A stretch of DNA of 64,000 bases from Chlorops oryzae. Lineage: Eukaryota; Arthropoda; Insecta; Diptera; Chloropidae. Positions 11,881 through 24,039 of this stretch are shown one piece after another (position 1 is the first letter of the stretch; every line of letters starts with the position of its first letter). The position numbers and the translations under genes were made by a program. Under the pieces are notes generated by a model that saw only the letters and a program-made list of their open reading frames with translations, was not told the DNA's origin and searched no databases. The stretch covers positions 37,850,135-37,914,134 of the forward strand of contig CM035807.1 of assembly GCA_020466095.1 (NCBI GenBank). The letters are read 5' to 3'.

Positions 11881-12921
11881 TTAATTGAGCCGATGCGTCA
11901 ATTCAGTTGAAAGCGGCTGATGAGTTGATTGAAAGCCAGACCATGAATTATTCGAATTGGATGTGATGAAAGATCTCGACCAGTGCTGCACTGAAAGTTC
12001 TAGGTCACGTTTAATGCATTGAATTGTTTCGTCACAATACTGAGAATTACATTTTGGAGCAAGTATTTCGTTCGAGTCTTGCAATTTGTCAAGCGTTTCA
12101 AGAATATCCATAATGTTGAACTTTTCAATTGTATAGTCTGGCTCCACTGTGCTAACAGCTTGGTGCGTTTCCGATGACGTTTCGTCTAGCTTCAAAAGAG
12201 AATTTAGTTTAACAATTTTATGTGCATTTTCTTCTGGAATTCTTAACTCACCTAGCGGCTGGAAAGGTTGTTCGATCTTCGTCATCTCCCTTGCTAAGAT
12301 CGTCGATTTAACGCTGTTCATTTGACTATTAGGATCTTGTGAATACGACATCAAACGTTTGACAATAGCTTTGTGCGGATTGGTTTCGTTCAATGAATTG
12401 CTGGATCTATTCATTTTTTCTTTACATCCTCGGAGAGACTTTCTCTGCTTCATACGGCGATTCTGGAACCAAATTTTGACTTGACGTTCACAAAGATCCA
12501 AGCGCTTGGCGATCTCTGTGCGACGGGTGCGATACAAATACATATGGTTTTGAAATTCATTCTCAAGCTCAATAAGCTGGAATTTCGTGAAGGTGGTGCG
12601 TGGTCGTTTTTGCTTAGATTGAGGCACACTTTCAGTGTTCTGATTGGGTGCTACTACGTTTGCGTCGACAGAATACACAGGATGTTGTTGAGATATATTC
12701 GAAAAAAAATTGCAATCGAATGTCAATAAATTCGGTTGTTGAATATTTGGCTGGTGGTGATAATAAAGCATCTGCAATTAGAGAAAATACATAAATAACT
12801 TTTAAAATAACCGTTACATATCTAAATACTGAATAAAAAATGAAATAGAAAATTATATACTTACATCATTGCCATACATGTCCCTTATAGGTTGCACTTG
12901 ATTGAACGTGATAACTTGCAT
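11881..12921 (-). CDS. zen: Zerknullt (zen) homeodomain transcription factor
   Basis: Exon 1 is 12921-12865 (19 codons, starting [10 protein letters not shown] and ending Asn-Asp). The intron is 12864-12772 (93 nt, donor GTAAGT, acceptor CTCTAATTGCAG). Exon 2 is 12771-11881. The join is phase 0 and the protein has 315 residues. The homeodomain lies at about residues 73-132, with [21 protein letters not shown] and recognition helix [16 protein letters not shown] (Gln at position 50). The [23 protein letters not shown] signature is that of dipteran Zen, the derived Hox3 orthologue. Zen patterns the amnioserosa/extraembryonic tissue downstream of Dpp and acts in the nucleus. The short first exon and homeodomain in exon 2 match the Drosophila zen plan. 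The C-terminal part is acidic and Ser/Asn-rich with no known domain. Both frames are intact. The start is fixed by the exon 1 ATG and the splice sites. Confidence 0.95.
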
Positions 12922-13002
12922 TTTTAATCTTATATCCTGATCAAAACTTATTTAACAGCGACCGTTCCTAAGAGATGTTCAACGTTTAAGTCTACGCAAA
13001 CT

Positions 13003-13078
13003 AGTGAGTAACATTATTTCAAGGTAGTTGCTTTTATACACCGGGATGACGCCAGGCCAAGAAAGGACCGTTTACCTG
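13003..13078 (-). promoter_or_regulatory. zen: zen core promoter and Zelda-type site
   Basis: On the minus strand, TATAAAAG (13038-13031) lies 33 nt upstream of the A in TCACTAG (A at 13005), an Inr-like sequence. This gives a 5'UTR of about 83 nt before the ATG at 12921. CAGGTAA (13078-13072), a TAGteam/Zelda-type heptamer, sits about 70 nt upstream of the start, which fits an early zygotic gene. The motif matches are seen; function is inferred. Confidence 0.7.
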
Positions 13079-13139
13079 TGACCATATTGCGAATACGGAA
13101 AATTTGCTTAATCCCGCGAAGAGCAATAAATCCCTTTCT

Positions 13140-15580
13140 CTCGGACTAAGAACGGTGGCACCGCTCTGACGTTCAATATATTAGTGCGCGTGAAAAGTTT
13201 CAAGGCTGCACCAGGTGCGTAGCGAGGAACAACCTTCAACATGAAGGGCTCTCTCTTTCTAAATCTCTGGAAAATGAATTGTTGAAATAAAATTTTTTTA
13301 TATTATTGAGCTACATGTTTGTGTAAGTTTTAGAACTGGCCTCTAAAATGCTATATATAAAGCTATACCTACATATGTATATGTTCAAAAAATGAATTAT
13401 TGGGATGTTCCAGAATTTCTGTAACATATCTTTTTCTAGAAATACATATGAAACGCCCCTGAACTATTGAGGGCATAACCATAACCACAAAAAAGACACA
13501 GACAAGACAGCATATCGCAGTGGAATGGTCCCATAAAGTCGAGCCATACTTTTGTTAGTGATAAGGTCTTAAGGCATCTTCCAGATTTTACATAATTTTT
13601 GATAAGCTGCGTATGCCCATCGCTGCATATTTTGATTTTCCCGAAGATCTCGCCACCTGTTTGCGAACGGTGACGCGATGATAAACAATTTCTAAGTTAT
13701 TGAAAAGATGACATATTTAAGTAGGTGTTTCAAAGCAAAAATTTTATTTATATTGTATGTATGAAAACATTTATGCATTTCGTTGGTTAGAACGAGAATC
13801 GTAAAAATGAGACAGAAAGACATTACCTCAGCAATTCGAGAATACCTACGTTTCTAGTAAAATATGTCAGGCGTCAAATTTTCAGTCACGCTGTCGGTGA
13901 GGTTGTAAAAGGCAGACATTGCACTTTTTGTTGTTCATTGAAGGGATTTGTTTTTTTTTTTTTTTGCCTAGCAGGTATCAAAGTTCGATAGGCGTGCCTG
14001 GGAAATAAAGAACGCAAGCAATAATTCAGTACATTGTCCTCTCATTGCCCACAAAAGATTATTAACGACTTTGTTTTGTACATTTTTGAGAGCTCAATAA
14101 AATTATATTTCAATATTAATAGATGCGATGCACTTCAACTTTCTCAGTTTCTCTTGAAACTTATTCATCTTCCCTTAGTGATTTAATTTTGTACGCTTTT
14201 GTACAGCATTTGATTGATTCCCTCACTATTACGAAAATGGAAAAAGGATGCAGCGCATTGGAAATAAATAATTCTTATTCCTTCGAGAAACCATTTCAGC
14301 CTTTCTCGATTAATTGAAACATAATTTTTATGCGAAACTCGTTTAATTGCGCCGCGTTTTTCACAACGGAACGTTTGCTTGGAAACATAATAGAGATTTG
14401 CCCGTGTTTTTGGTACCCGCTTACTTAAGAATCTTTTTTAAATTCTCCGCACTATTGCCGAAGAGCGGCAGCCTTGTGCTATAGGCGATATGAAATATTA
14501 CCACAGGTGAACAAGTGAAGGCTTCAAAAATCTCACAAGTTACTATTTAAATTAGAATTTTTCATGAATAGATAAAAAATCTTTCATGCACAACCCAATG
14601 TGATTTCGAGGAGTTTTTAATTAATAGAAATAATGAGAAAATATTTGAAAATCTGCTGATGACTTAGCGAAAACTAGAACTAGTTTTATTTAATTGAATC
14701 ATTATTATGTAGTAATCATATATTTTTATGCGAAGGTATTTTTAAAATTATAGATAGAAATAACCTTAGTAGCATTCCCGGAAGGGAAACGGAAGGAATG
14801 CTCTAACTTACGAAGGTAGTCTTTTCCCAACAACGTGTCTACTACCTCCAAGGAATTATTTTCAGCCAAAAAGCGTATTGCAAAATTGCAATTGAAGAGA
14901 TATTTGATTTGACTGATTTGATTATATAGAAAATATTCCAAAGAGTTGGAAAAATTAGGAGCAGATGACTTGAGCACTCAGGTAAATTTTATCTAATTAT
15001 CATAAACATTCGATTAACTGCTGACCAGTGTCACTTATCCCTATACCAGTGATGAGCACGCTTGGCACAATTAATTGTGCACTCTCGTATCACTTGTATT
15101 CACACACTTTCGTATTCAGTCGCTGAGTAGACACCGACATAGTAAAATCGCATGCTTATGCACAGAGCGAAATTTTATGAAAAATTATGGCAGAAAACAA
15201 AGAGTAACTCCAAATGCATTTCGTAGTACGCAATGCTTATTGTGTTACGCATCGATTAAAGGAACGAAATTTATGCATATATGCATCCTTAAAACCCCAG
15301 CAGTGAAGTGTTCAATGCATGGCATCGACATTGAATCCTGAATCGACTACAAGGTAATGCAAGTGGATTACCATTTGGGTGAAGTGCTCCCTTATGTTCT
15401 CAATTCTAAATAATCGAATACCTCATAAATATGCTCAACTCAAATTTAGGAGAAAAGTCTTTTTTTATATTTAAATGCGTTTATTTATTTATATTATATC
15501 ATTCATACTTGTGAGGCTTCATCAGTTAGATTTTCTAAAATGTTGATACAATAAATCTAGCACGCGCGTATTGGAAGTCT
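13140..15580. other. zen upstream region, no gene seen
   Basis: This should hold zen cis-regulatory DNA if arranged as in Drosophila. I could not support individual Dorsal or Mad sites by eye. A CAGGTAT lies near 13973. The 14726-14977 minus-strand open frame (about 80 residues) looks moderately coding-like but matches nothing I recognise. Confidence 0.35.
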
Positions 15581-15660
15581 CCATGGCGCAGCGTATAGCA
15601 TGTGCGCCTAGCAATCTGAAGAGCTCGAGTTCGAATCTTGTGGCAGGCGAAAAAAAGGTT
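15580..15660 (+). repeat. tRNA-like Pol III unit (SINE head)
   Basis: TGGCGCAGCGTATAGC fits an A box and GAGTTCGAATCTT fits a B box about 35 nt later, but the anticodon stem does not pair well. This is more likely a tRNA-derived SINE head or dead tRNA than a working tRNA gene. A run of A follows. Confidence 0.45.
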
Positions 15661-15792
15661 TGGAAACATTTGTGGCAGGTAAATTTGAAGGAAAAAACTG
15701 ATCCACTCAGGGAAGAGAAAACAAGTTGACAGCCATAAAGTAAAGTTTCCAACCTGCCTTCAAAAACGACGAGCCAACCAACCTCTTAATAT

Positions 15793-16318
15793 ATTCCTAT
15801 TAGTTCTATTGGAATATATCGTTTTTAATTTTTTTTTTTTGCATAAAAATTTTGGTTGAAAGCTTTTTATACCTCTAAGTTTTTTAATATTATTTAAATG
15901 ATATCGTATTATTTAAAAAAAAAAAAATTAAATATACGCTCGCCTTACCGGGGATTTGAACCCGCCGACATGGAATTTTTAGGCAATCTCTCTATTTCTA
16001 AAAAGACCGCCAATGTCCCTTTATGTTAAATATAATGCAGGTTTTACACAAACAAGAACAGACAGTGAAATAATAATCCTACATTAGTTTATGATTCGTT
16101 TTGAAAAACACTAATTGCGAATAAGAGAAAGGAAATGCAAAAGTTAACTCTTACAAGTAATGCAGCGCTGCTGTTGCGTGTAATCTAGATTCGACTTGCT
16201 TACCCCTTCGCTGCAAGGTAATGCAGAAGGGAGTCGTTATCCCCTACCGCCTAGGTCATTTAATGTTAAATGCAATGCTGGTTTTATATTGGAGGTAATG
16301 GATTCTGGAATGGATGCG
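15793..16318 (-). repeat. tRNA-like repeat, copy A (inverted relative of 59405-60125)
   Basis: Read on the minus strand it has the same order as the copy at 59405-60125: TTCCAGAATCCATTACC, TGCATTACCTTGCAGCGAAG, an AGAGAGATTGCC block, a B-box-like GGGTTCAAATCCCC, then a T-run and a shared AT-rich tail ending near TATTCCAATAGAACTAA. Copy A lacks about 210 bp present in copy B (59721-59930). It is non-coding, perhaps a tRNA-derived SINE or a MITE that captured one. Confidence 0.6.
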
Positions 16319-16319
16319 T

Positions 16320-18518
16320 CCTAAAATTTCCTTCGTTGTCTGTCTCACGCAAAATTTCTGTCACTGCATTCGTCGGCAACACAAGCAAACGTGTATTGGT
16401 ATTGGAGTGCCCATTACTGCCCCATACCTACTAGCTAGTAGGCTATTTGAAGTCTTTCTTAATACCATTATTTTTCCTAAATCCTTGATGTCTCAGTAGA
16501 GTGGAAAACACTGAAGATATGGATCGCATAATGGTGACTGTCGCACTTTTTTATAAAAATTTTGTTTTTCTCGCATTTATTTTATTAGGTATCTACAATC
16601 AAGTAATTTTCCTCAAGACTAGCTACTTTTGACGCCGGAAAAAGAAGGCATTTACCTCTAGCGAGCATCTAATCTGTAATAAAATAAAAAACCCTCACCG
16701 CATGTCTTACAAAAAGTTTCAGGTACAATTTGCACTCATATCGTTCAATTGCTGCAAAACATCAAACTTAAAACAGAAACGATTGAACTGGAAATCCGTC
16801 TTATCAATTCTCAACCGTAAAGCTAAAGGTAGAAACACTCACGAACTGCGGCGCACTGCGTGGCATGACTAAGGCTCGTATCTATCCCTTTTTATTAAAG
16901 GATAGTCCCTTTTATGATTCCGTTTGTCCCTCGGCGAAATAGTCTGGGAATTTCCGCGGGTATTTCTTACCGAACTGAGGCGAAACCTCAACTGAAAAAT
17001 ATAAAGAGGTCTTCAGCATCTGAAATTATCGCGTAGTACCAACAAATCCCTAACAGTACACTTGGAAGCCCTCAGAAATAGATAATTATTAAGAACCTTG
17101 GAGTAAACTTTGTTTTCCTTGCAACTATTCTGGAGTTAAGGCACCACTTTTCAATTTTCTCAATGTCATTTACGCTCCAGCACCAGAAACTCTCCAATTT
17201 TGTTTAGTGAATTTCAAAGATGCACTAATATCCAACTCGGATCGGAATGAACTAAATCAGAGTTGATTTTTCGCTGTCGGTAATTTTTGAGTTCCTTTTC
17301 TATTAAAACATTATTTATATAGAGATTATTTGTATTGTCTAAAACGACGAGATCAGTTTGTGAGGTCATGATCGCTTTGTGCTGACTGATTTCATTGCTT
17401 TATATTTACTCTCAAATATATTAAAAAACCCGAAGTTACTTTATAAAATAAGAACCGTATGGAATTCAAACCAAAATTCTAGCTTAAAATATTTAGGAGT
17501 GCTCATTTTTTCACGATAAAGAGTTCCTTATAGCTACAAAATAATAAAATCATACAAAAATGTATAACCAGTCTTTTTATTCTCAATTTTAAGTTTATTG
17601 GCACAAACAACACTTAGCAAGCATCTTCCTAAAATTTCGCTCATACGAAACCATTAGTTTACCCCTATAGCTGATTGAAGTCGATTTGCTAATAAAGGAT
17701 GTTTTAGAAAGAATATTCAAAACCACCCTAATTTAGCAAATAAAAAAAGTATTTATTTCAGATTTTCATTCGAAAATAACGAAATACGCGCCTCAGATGC
17801 AAGTTTTTGAGGTACTTTGTCACAACAATCCAGGACAAAAATCTTTTATTTCTAAATGCCACGCGCGCAGAAATTCACTTAATCCCCTAAAAACAGAGGC
17901 TCAAAAACCGTTACTATTGACGTGTTTGTTTGATCATTTTCCAGGAAGAAGGATGTACCTTAGCGGTTCTTTACTCACATTTGTTGTTGAGCTTGACCTC
18001 AATAAAATGAATTATTAAACCCCATAAGTATTGTTTACCTATAATCTCAAATCGATAAGCGACAGAAATCGACCCTTAACAATTCAGTTTTTTCTCCGAA
18101 CTACAAAAATATTCACGTCCGTCCGAACATCGGAAGTGGGACCTAAAATTTACCTGTACATTTTTAGACCCTAATTTAATTTTTTTAAATTTTTTTGTAT
18201 GTACCTCTTATGCAACCCTAGCGTTTTATTTATGCGAAGGAGAGATTTCCAAGAATAAAAGCAAAATTCGATTACGGTATGTAAAATTGTTTTAACTCTT
18301 CACTGGTTAAAAGCAATTGATAACCGGGCCTACATAAATAGTTATCACCGTCATTTCCTGGTGAACAGTATTTTGTTATATTTGTTTTTTAGTTTTTTTT
18401 TTTTTTTGTAGTTTTCTAGAGTTCTTAGATGTTTTAAGACTCAATTTCTATGATGTCAAACATTTCTTTTTTACCAACCATAGCGGCTGAAGACTCCAGG
18501 TGCTCTCGGCGTTCAATA
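16320..18518. other. Gene-free stretch
   Basis: No gene, RNA or repeat recognised. Confidence 0.4.
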
Positions 18519-18767
18519 TATCGACCCCTATTCGCGAAGTCATCGTATGTTTTTTGCGAAATTGACTTTTTGATGCAAATTTGTTCTTAAGCCTTCAACT
18601 TATCTGCTGGCCAAATATTTTAACCCTAAGCACTGTTGTTGTGGAGATATTTCGGAACTAATTTTAGCTTAAACACGGTCGGATCCGCAAAGAATAGTAG
18701 AAAAAAAGACTTGCCTGCAAAATTTGGTTTTTGAAACATACGATAATTTCGCGAAAAGGGGTCGATA
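18519..18767. mobile_element. MITE with TATCGACCCC ends
   Basis: Inverted ends TATCGACCCCTATTCGCGAA and TTCGCGAAAAGGGGTCGATA extend inward to CATCGTATG/CATACGATA. TA flanks both sides (18517-18518, 18768-18769), which would fit a Tc1/mariner-type target. It is 249 bp and non-coding. Confidence 0.7.
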
Positions 18768-18769
18768 TA

Positions 18770-19789
18770 TAGAATTCACCTACACCATACAGCCCGAAGT
18801 AGACGCAAGTTGTTGAAAAAAACTCCGACAAATTCTGTTAAAATATTTCAAAAGAAGTCAAGGCTATATACAGTACAAGTGATATAAGATACGTCAGACT
18901 AGCTACATTGCGGCAAGCAAAAAAGTATTTTCTGTGAATTCGCTTTTTGATAAATATAAAAGACATATTTTGAAGCTATAATGCTATATCTTGCACGGAT
19001 GTCAACTCTGCCTATCATTCTTGTAACTTTCTTCAAATTGATTTTTCACCAACCAATCTATTTTCATTCTGTTCATTCAAGTTTACTGAATAGACTGCAT
19101 CCAACGAAATCCGCAGCGCATATGACCAAATTAACAAAAATAATCATCTACTTTCTTATGTATCCAATTGGGTTTACTGGTCAATATTAATAAATGCAAT
19201 GTGAAAAATTGTATTCATTTTTCTCCTAGAGGCTTTTTTGTTTGATAAAAGCCAAATTTGTTTTTCGGCGCTTGGCTGGGTTTTCTTAAATCTATTAATG
19301 ATTGTTAAAAATGTATGATAACGACAGATAAGTTTTAAAGCTTTTCATATAACACCTGTATGGGGTAGATTACAATCTCTGTCGTGCAGTGCTTCGAGTG
19401 GTATTATAATTTGGGTTTGACTTATTAACCTTAACCCTCAGGGAACTATACATAAGGGCAATTCCATGAATACGGTCACACCCGTGACACTCAATTTTTA
19501 GGTTTTAACTCGTAATAATTGAAAAAAACGTGACGTGACGTGATTCTCAAGGATCTAAAATACTAAAACGTTTAACAATTGTTAGGCACTGATATTACAC
19601 AATTTGTGCTCAGAATGGCTTTCACGAGTTTGCATATTAAATTTATGAAATTCCTTATGTATGAACGACATATTTTCTACAGTAAGTATGAATTAAATTT
19701 TGTTCTCAATCGTACGGTATTGAAGTTTCCGACCACCACAATGCCGACCTTTTCATTTTCCCGGCTTTTCCAACTTCGACCAGGTACGT
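18770..19789. other. Gene-free stretch with one orphan TIR-like end
   Basis: No gene is seen. GGGCAATTCCATGAATACGG at about 19465 resembles the end of the 2556 and 31321 elements, but no partner end was found nearby. Confidence 0.35.
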
Positions 19790-20440
19790 CCATTCTTCTT
19801 CTTCTTCTTGCGTGTTTAACTATCCCGGTCTATCCCGGGGTCCGCAAAACGCGACCAGTTGCTTCATTTTGTTCTGTCGATTGCACCATGCGAGGTAAGT
19901 CCTACAGCCTCTAGGTCCCATTTTATTGTGTCCATCCAGCGCTGTTTCGGACGCCCCCGTTTTCTGCAACCTTGGATTTCCAGTGCGTAGACTTTCTTTG
20001 CCAAAGTCTCATCATTTGCTCTCAGGACGTGTCCATACCAGCGTAGCCTTGCTTCTCGCATTATCCCAATAATTGGCGCAACTCCATAGCGTCTACGTTT
20101 GGAACATGACCAAGACGAGTGAATCCGGATATCCAGCGAAGCATCTTTGTTTCCATAACACTACTAACCTTTATTTCTGCTACTTTCGTTGCTGGTAGAC
20201 ATTCGGTACTATAAAGAGTGACTGGCCTGATGACTGTGCGGTAAATTTTGGATTGTAAGCGGTCGCTTATCTTTTTATCGCACATAACACCAGTCGTTGA
20301 ACGCCACTTGACCCAAGCGGCGTTAACTCTCTCAGTAACTTCGCGAGTGATCGTCCCGTCAGCAGAAAGTGTCGACCCAAGATATTTAAATTTTTCCGTC
20401 CTTGGTACGTCCATTGTGATACCGAATCTCTTCTAAGAGA
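19790..20440 (-). pseudogene. RTE-like LINE 3' end (reverse-transcriptase C-terminus)
   Basis: Minus-strand frames 20414-20061 and 20061-19864 together give the C-terminal part of an RTE/craniofacial-type LINE ORF. They contain FKYLGSTLSADGT, then RPVTLYSTECLPAT, then a frame change near 20070-20095, then REARLRWYGHVLRA and RKRGRPKQRWMD. The sequence ends in a CTT trinucleotide run (about 19794-19810), as expected for a LINE 3' tail. The endonuclease and the catalytic part of the reverse transcriptase are absent. It is a 5'-truncated, dead copy. Confidence 0.85.
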
Positions 20441-20459
20441 TATATGCGTATTTTTCAAG

Positions 20460-21212
20460 ATTTATTCTTTAATCATTTAGCGCTTTTGATGAAGCTAGAT
20501 AAACTCAACGGGTTGATAAAACCAATTTGAGATAGCGTGTTAAGAAATTAACCACCTAAAATTTTTTGCCTTCGCCTCACAAGGGCCGGACAATTTTAGA
20601 GCAGGTGTTAAGGAGTTTGTTCCTCCTCCTCGCCCTAGCAGCATCTACAAAAATCGAAAGCTGCCGCTCCCAATCTTCTCGCGTGAGGGCCAATCAAGCA
20701 GTGTACAGTCAGTAGGTACTCCAACTAGCCCTGAGAGGCGACATTCAAAAAGTCTTCAGTTTGTTTACGGAAAATTTTACAAATCGTTTAAGAAATTTTA
20801 AAGAAAATTGCCTAAAGTTTTTGCGCGCGGTGAAAAAATTTTTATGTACAATATAAAATTTTGTGCTGCAGCAAAAAAGGCCTGTTGCATTGGAACAGGT
20901 AGAAAGAGATGGAAAGGTAATATTTTTGAAACATCAATACGAAATCTTTTTAGTTATATCAATAATTCAAACTACACAGGAAAAAAGATTGTACTAACGG
21001 CAAATGAATTTTGTATTTGGCATGCTAGTAAAAATAAAGTATTTAAGCTGAATAAAATATTTGTCTTGAGCTAAAATAAGTTAAGGGAAATAAAATCGCA
21101 GTTGCCGAATTGATTTTGCGCAGCAGTTATGTAGGTAGTTGAAACAAAAGCAAAGCTGCTCTTGACAAGAAAATACAACAATTTTATTTGCCTCGAATCG
21201 AATATTTGTTAA
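20460..21212. other. Gene-free stretch
   Basis: No recognisable gene. The 88-residue frame at 20808-21074 has no family resemblance. Confidence 0.35.
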
Positions 21213-21735
21213 AGGTGAGATGACACTACGTGTGCAATTCACATATAATTGCTCAAAAAAATGTGTGACAAATCTGAAACAAATAAAATTTGAAGCACAT
21301 TTATTTGCTTAGGGTATTACACTACGTGTGCAATGCACACATAATTGCTCAAAAAAATGTGTGACACATCTGAAAAACAATTGCACACATAACATTTTCT
21401 CGCACAATATATGGACAAATCACACATGTTGATTGCGCAATATTACTAGGTTTCGTTTTTAAAAGATTTCAATGAAAATAATGTCAAACTTTAGAGATTT
21501 CAGCAGATTGTACTGTATGAGGAAACAGTTTCACGTGTACATATTTTTACAAAATGTTTGTGCAGTTGAAATTTGGGTTGATTACATTACGCGTGCAACG
21601 CACACATTTTATTTGTAAAATATTTTAAGAATTATTTTGAGCAAACAAATTATTCGTCGATTTCATTACGTGTGCAATGTTTATGACGTCAGTGAGCAAA
21701 TATTCGTGCATTGCACACGTAGTGTCATCTCACCT
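21213..21735. mobile_element. PIF/Harbinger-like MITE with internal reiterations
   Basis: Terminal inverted repeats AGGTGAGATGACACTACGTG and CACGTAGTGTCATCTCACCT are flanked by TAA on each side (21210-21212, 21736-21738). Inside, the block 'CACTACGTGTGCAATKCACA..ATAATTGCTC' is repeated (about 21226 and 21319), and degenerate 'ATTACGYGTGCAA' units recur near 21587 and 21667. It is 523 bp and non-coding. Confidence 0.8.
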
Positions 21736-21739
21736 TAAG

Positions 21740-22918
21740 TTAAATGAGTTTCTTTTGAGAATACTAACTCGAAGAATTTTGCTAAAATCAAATACATACA
21801 TATTTAAGTTAAATAATGAAAATTGTTTATGTAAAACCAGGGACAAATTTGCATTTAAGATAAACAAAATTTGTTCATTTCAACAAACTATTACACTACT
21901 TAACAAGTTTTGGGATTTTTCTTTGGGCTGCGCTTAAACATATTTATTCTAACTAATTAAAGGCAACTGATCACGAAAATGACATCCATATATTTTTCTA
22001 AAGAATAATTTCTGAGATACATGCAAAAAATGAGTTTTTTGGTTAATTTTTCAAGTCTTGCTAAATAACTCAATAACTGTTGGTCTTAATTATCTCTTAT
22101 ATATATGTATGTATAATTAAAAAGAAAAAGTTTCCCTTTAATTTGGTATATCACACGATTTAATCGATGGCTTAGTTTTTGAACTATAGACAACAAAAGT
22201 TAGAAAAAATTTAATTTTTTACGATTTTTCCCATTTGACAAAGTTCAACTTTGATTTTAGACTTAAAAATTAAAATAAAAAATGTTTTTGTTTAAGATGA
22301 AAAAATGTTTTTCTAGCTATACAAAAAATGTTATTTCATCAAAATCGGTTGAGAAACAATGAAGCTATGGTGAATAATGCTAATGAACTCAAACTCAAAA
22401 ACGTTTCATTTCCCCAAATTTCTCATTCTGATTTGACACTATTTGTATGAACAACTTCAGAATTTTATGTATATCTATTTTTTTTTTATCTTGTAACAAC
22501 TATACTAAAGTTCCAGTAGTAATGTTTGTTGAATGATGGGGATAATGCTAAGTGAAAATGAACGTTATCAACCTACTGTTTACTTTATACTAAAGTTTTC
22601 CTCGTAAGTAAAATTTTTTTAATTCGGCCAAAAAGTATGCATTTGAATATTTAAGAAATATGCATGCATTTATGCAGGGATGCCCACCACTACATTGAAA
22701 GCTTGCGATAGTGTGTGTGCGCATTGCACGAAGAACGTTTTTCGCCTTTTTCAGTTCTCTCTTTTTGCTTCATCCGACATAGGTCTTGCTCGTTCGCTGC
22801 CTGATGTCAGACTAAACCGGTTTCGATTTCTCAGCTTGCTTGTTGCCTTTTGTGTATGTACACAAGCATTCGCTCTCAATGCTCCGAAGCTTGCTCCGCG
22901 GGCATCAACGCATTTATG
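21740..22918. other. Gene-free stretch
   Basis: AT-rich sequence with no recognisable gene or repeat. Confidence 0.35.
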
Positions 22919-23178
22919 TTATAAGTAGAGCGTGTATTTTTAAGCATTTATAAATTTGAAGCATACTTTGTGGGGGGGATATTTTTTTTCTTATCACCAT
23001 TTTGGAAATAAGTAGCGAATTTGAACTTCAAGGAGATTTCCTAGCTTTGAAAAAGTCTTAAATAGGCTAAAAATCGATTTGAATCTTAACTTTATGTAAA
23101 TTGAACAAATTTTTTGCCCCATAAAGTACGCTTCAATTTTATAAATGCTTAAAATAACTCGCTCTAGTTATAAGTCCT
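22919..23178. mobile_element. MITE with about 55-bp inverted ends
   Basis: The left arm (TTATAAGTAGAGCG...AAGCATTTATAAATTTGAAG) and right arm (CTTCAATTTTATAAATGCTT...CGCTCTAGTTATAAG) pair over about 55 bp. It is about 260 bp and non-coding. The target duplication is ambiguous. Confidence 0.65.
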
Positions 23179-23351
23179 TACATTCGTTGCTTTTCGCTGC
23201 AATTGTATACAAAAGCGCCGATTATTGAACAAAATTCGGAGCAACAACTCCAAAGATCAATATTTACATTGCACAAAAGTACCCTGGCAATATCTTTATA
23301 TATCGCACCCTTGCTAATAGGTCGGCACAATTAAAAATTTTTTAAATCAAT

Positions 23352-23484
23352 TTTTATACCCGACACACTCTGTGCCGAGAAAATATTGCGTTTGTGTGTA
23401 ACACCCAGAATCAATCGAGATAGACCATACAAAATGTATATAGAAATGATCAGCGTCACCAGGAGATTCGATTTTGCCATGTCC

Positions 23485-23518
<34 letters not shown>

Positions 23519-24039
23519 ATGCAGTTATATTATCGAAGGAGTTGAGCTATCTTGACAAAATTTGGTATGCGTACTCACGGGGATATGAGTAAGAACAAGT
23601 TCGAGAATGGACCCGATCGGATCATTTTGAGGGGTACCTCCAGAGCTAGGGTCTGTTACGAAAATCACAAAAACTGCTCTAAAATCGAAGTATTTCAACA
23701 TATTTTGATGAAATTTGATATTTGGACATGTTTCAAGGCAAGTAATACGATTTCAAAAAATTTAAAAAGTGGGCGTGGCAGGGCGTTTTTCGAAAATTGT
23801 CCCCTCCGATTAGGATTGCAAAAACAAAATTGAAAAGTGGGCGTGGAAAAGGGGCTGTTTTCATAAATAAATTTAACAAAAGTCGGTATATGGGGCCCCT
23901 AATGGCCTTAAAAGCCTCCTGAATATTCTTTCTTAGTGGTCCTTTTTTTTGAGCGTGGTTAAAAAATTATGTAAACATGTGTTTCTGTGTCGGGTATTTT
24001 ATTGCCAGGCTTGCCTGACTATAACACCCTTAATTGTTT
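23352..24039 (+). mobile_element. DINE-1/Helentron-like family 1, complete copy
   Basis: It starts TATACCCGACACACTCTGTG with the inverted copy slightly degenerate. It has a pure (GTCT)n tract at 23484-23520, then TATCGAAGGAGTTGAGC, the GTGGGCGTGG blocks, and a 3' end with GTGTCGGGTA, a hairpin CAGGCTTGCCTG and CCCTTAATTG before a T-run. There is no protein. The terminal features (GTCY microsatellite, subterminal inverted repeat TACCCGACAC/GTGTCGGGTA, 3' hairpin) match DINE-1/HINE elements. Confidence 0.85.

Noticed and set aside
14726..14977. 83-residue minus-strand open frame with a possible exon look
   Set aside because: No recognisable family and weak splice signals; kept only as a note.
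15589..15650. Functional tRNA gene
   Set aside because: A and B boxes are present but the anticodon stem fails to pair; called a tRNA-derived repeat instead.
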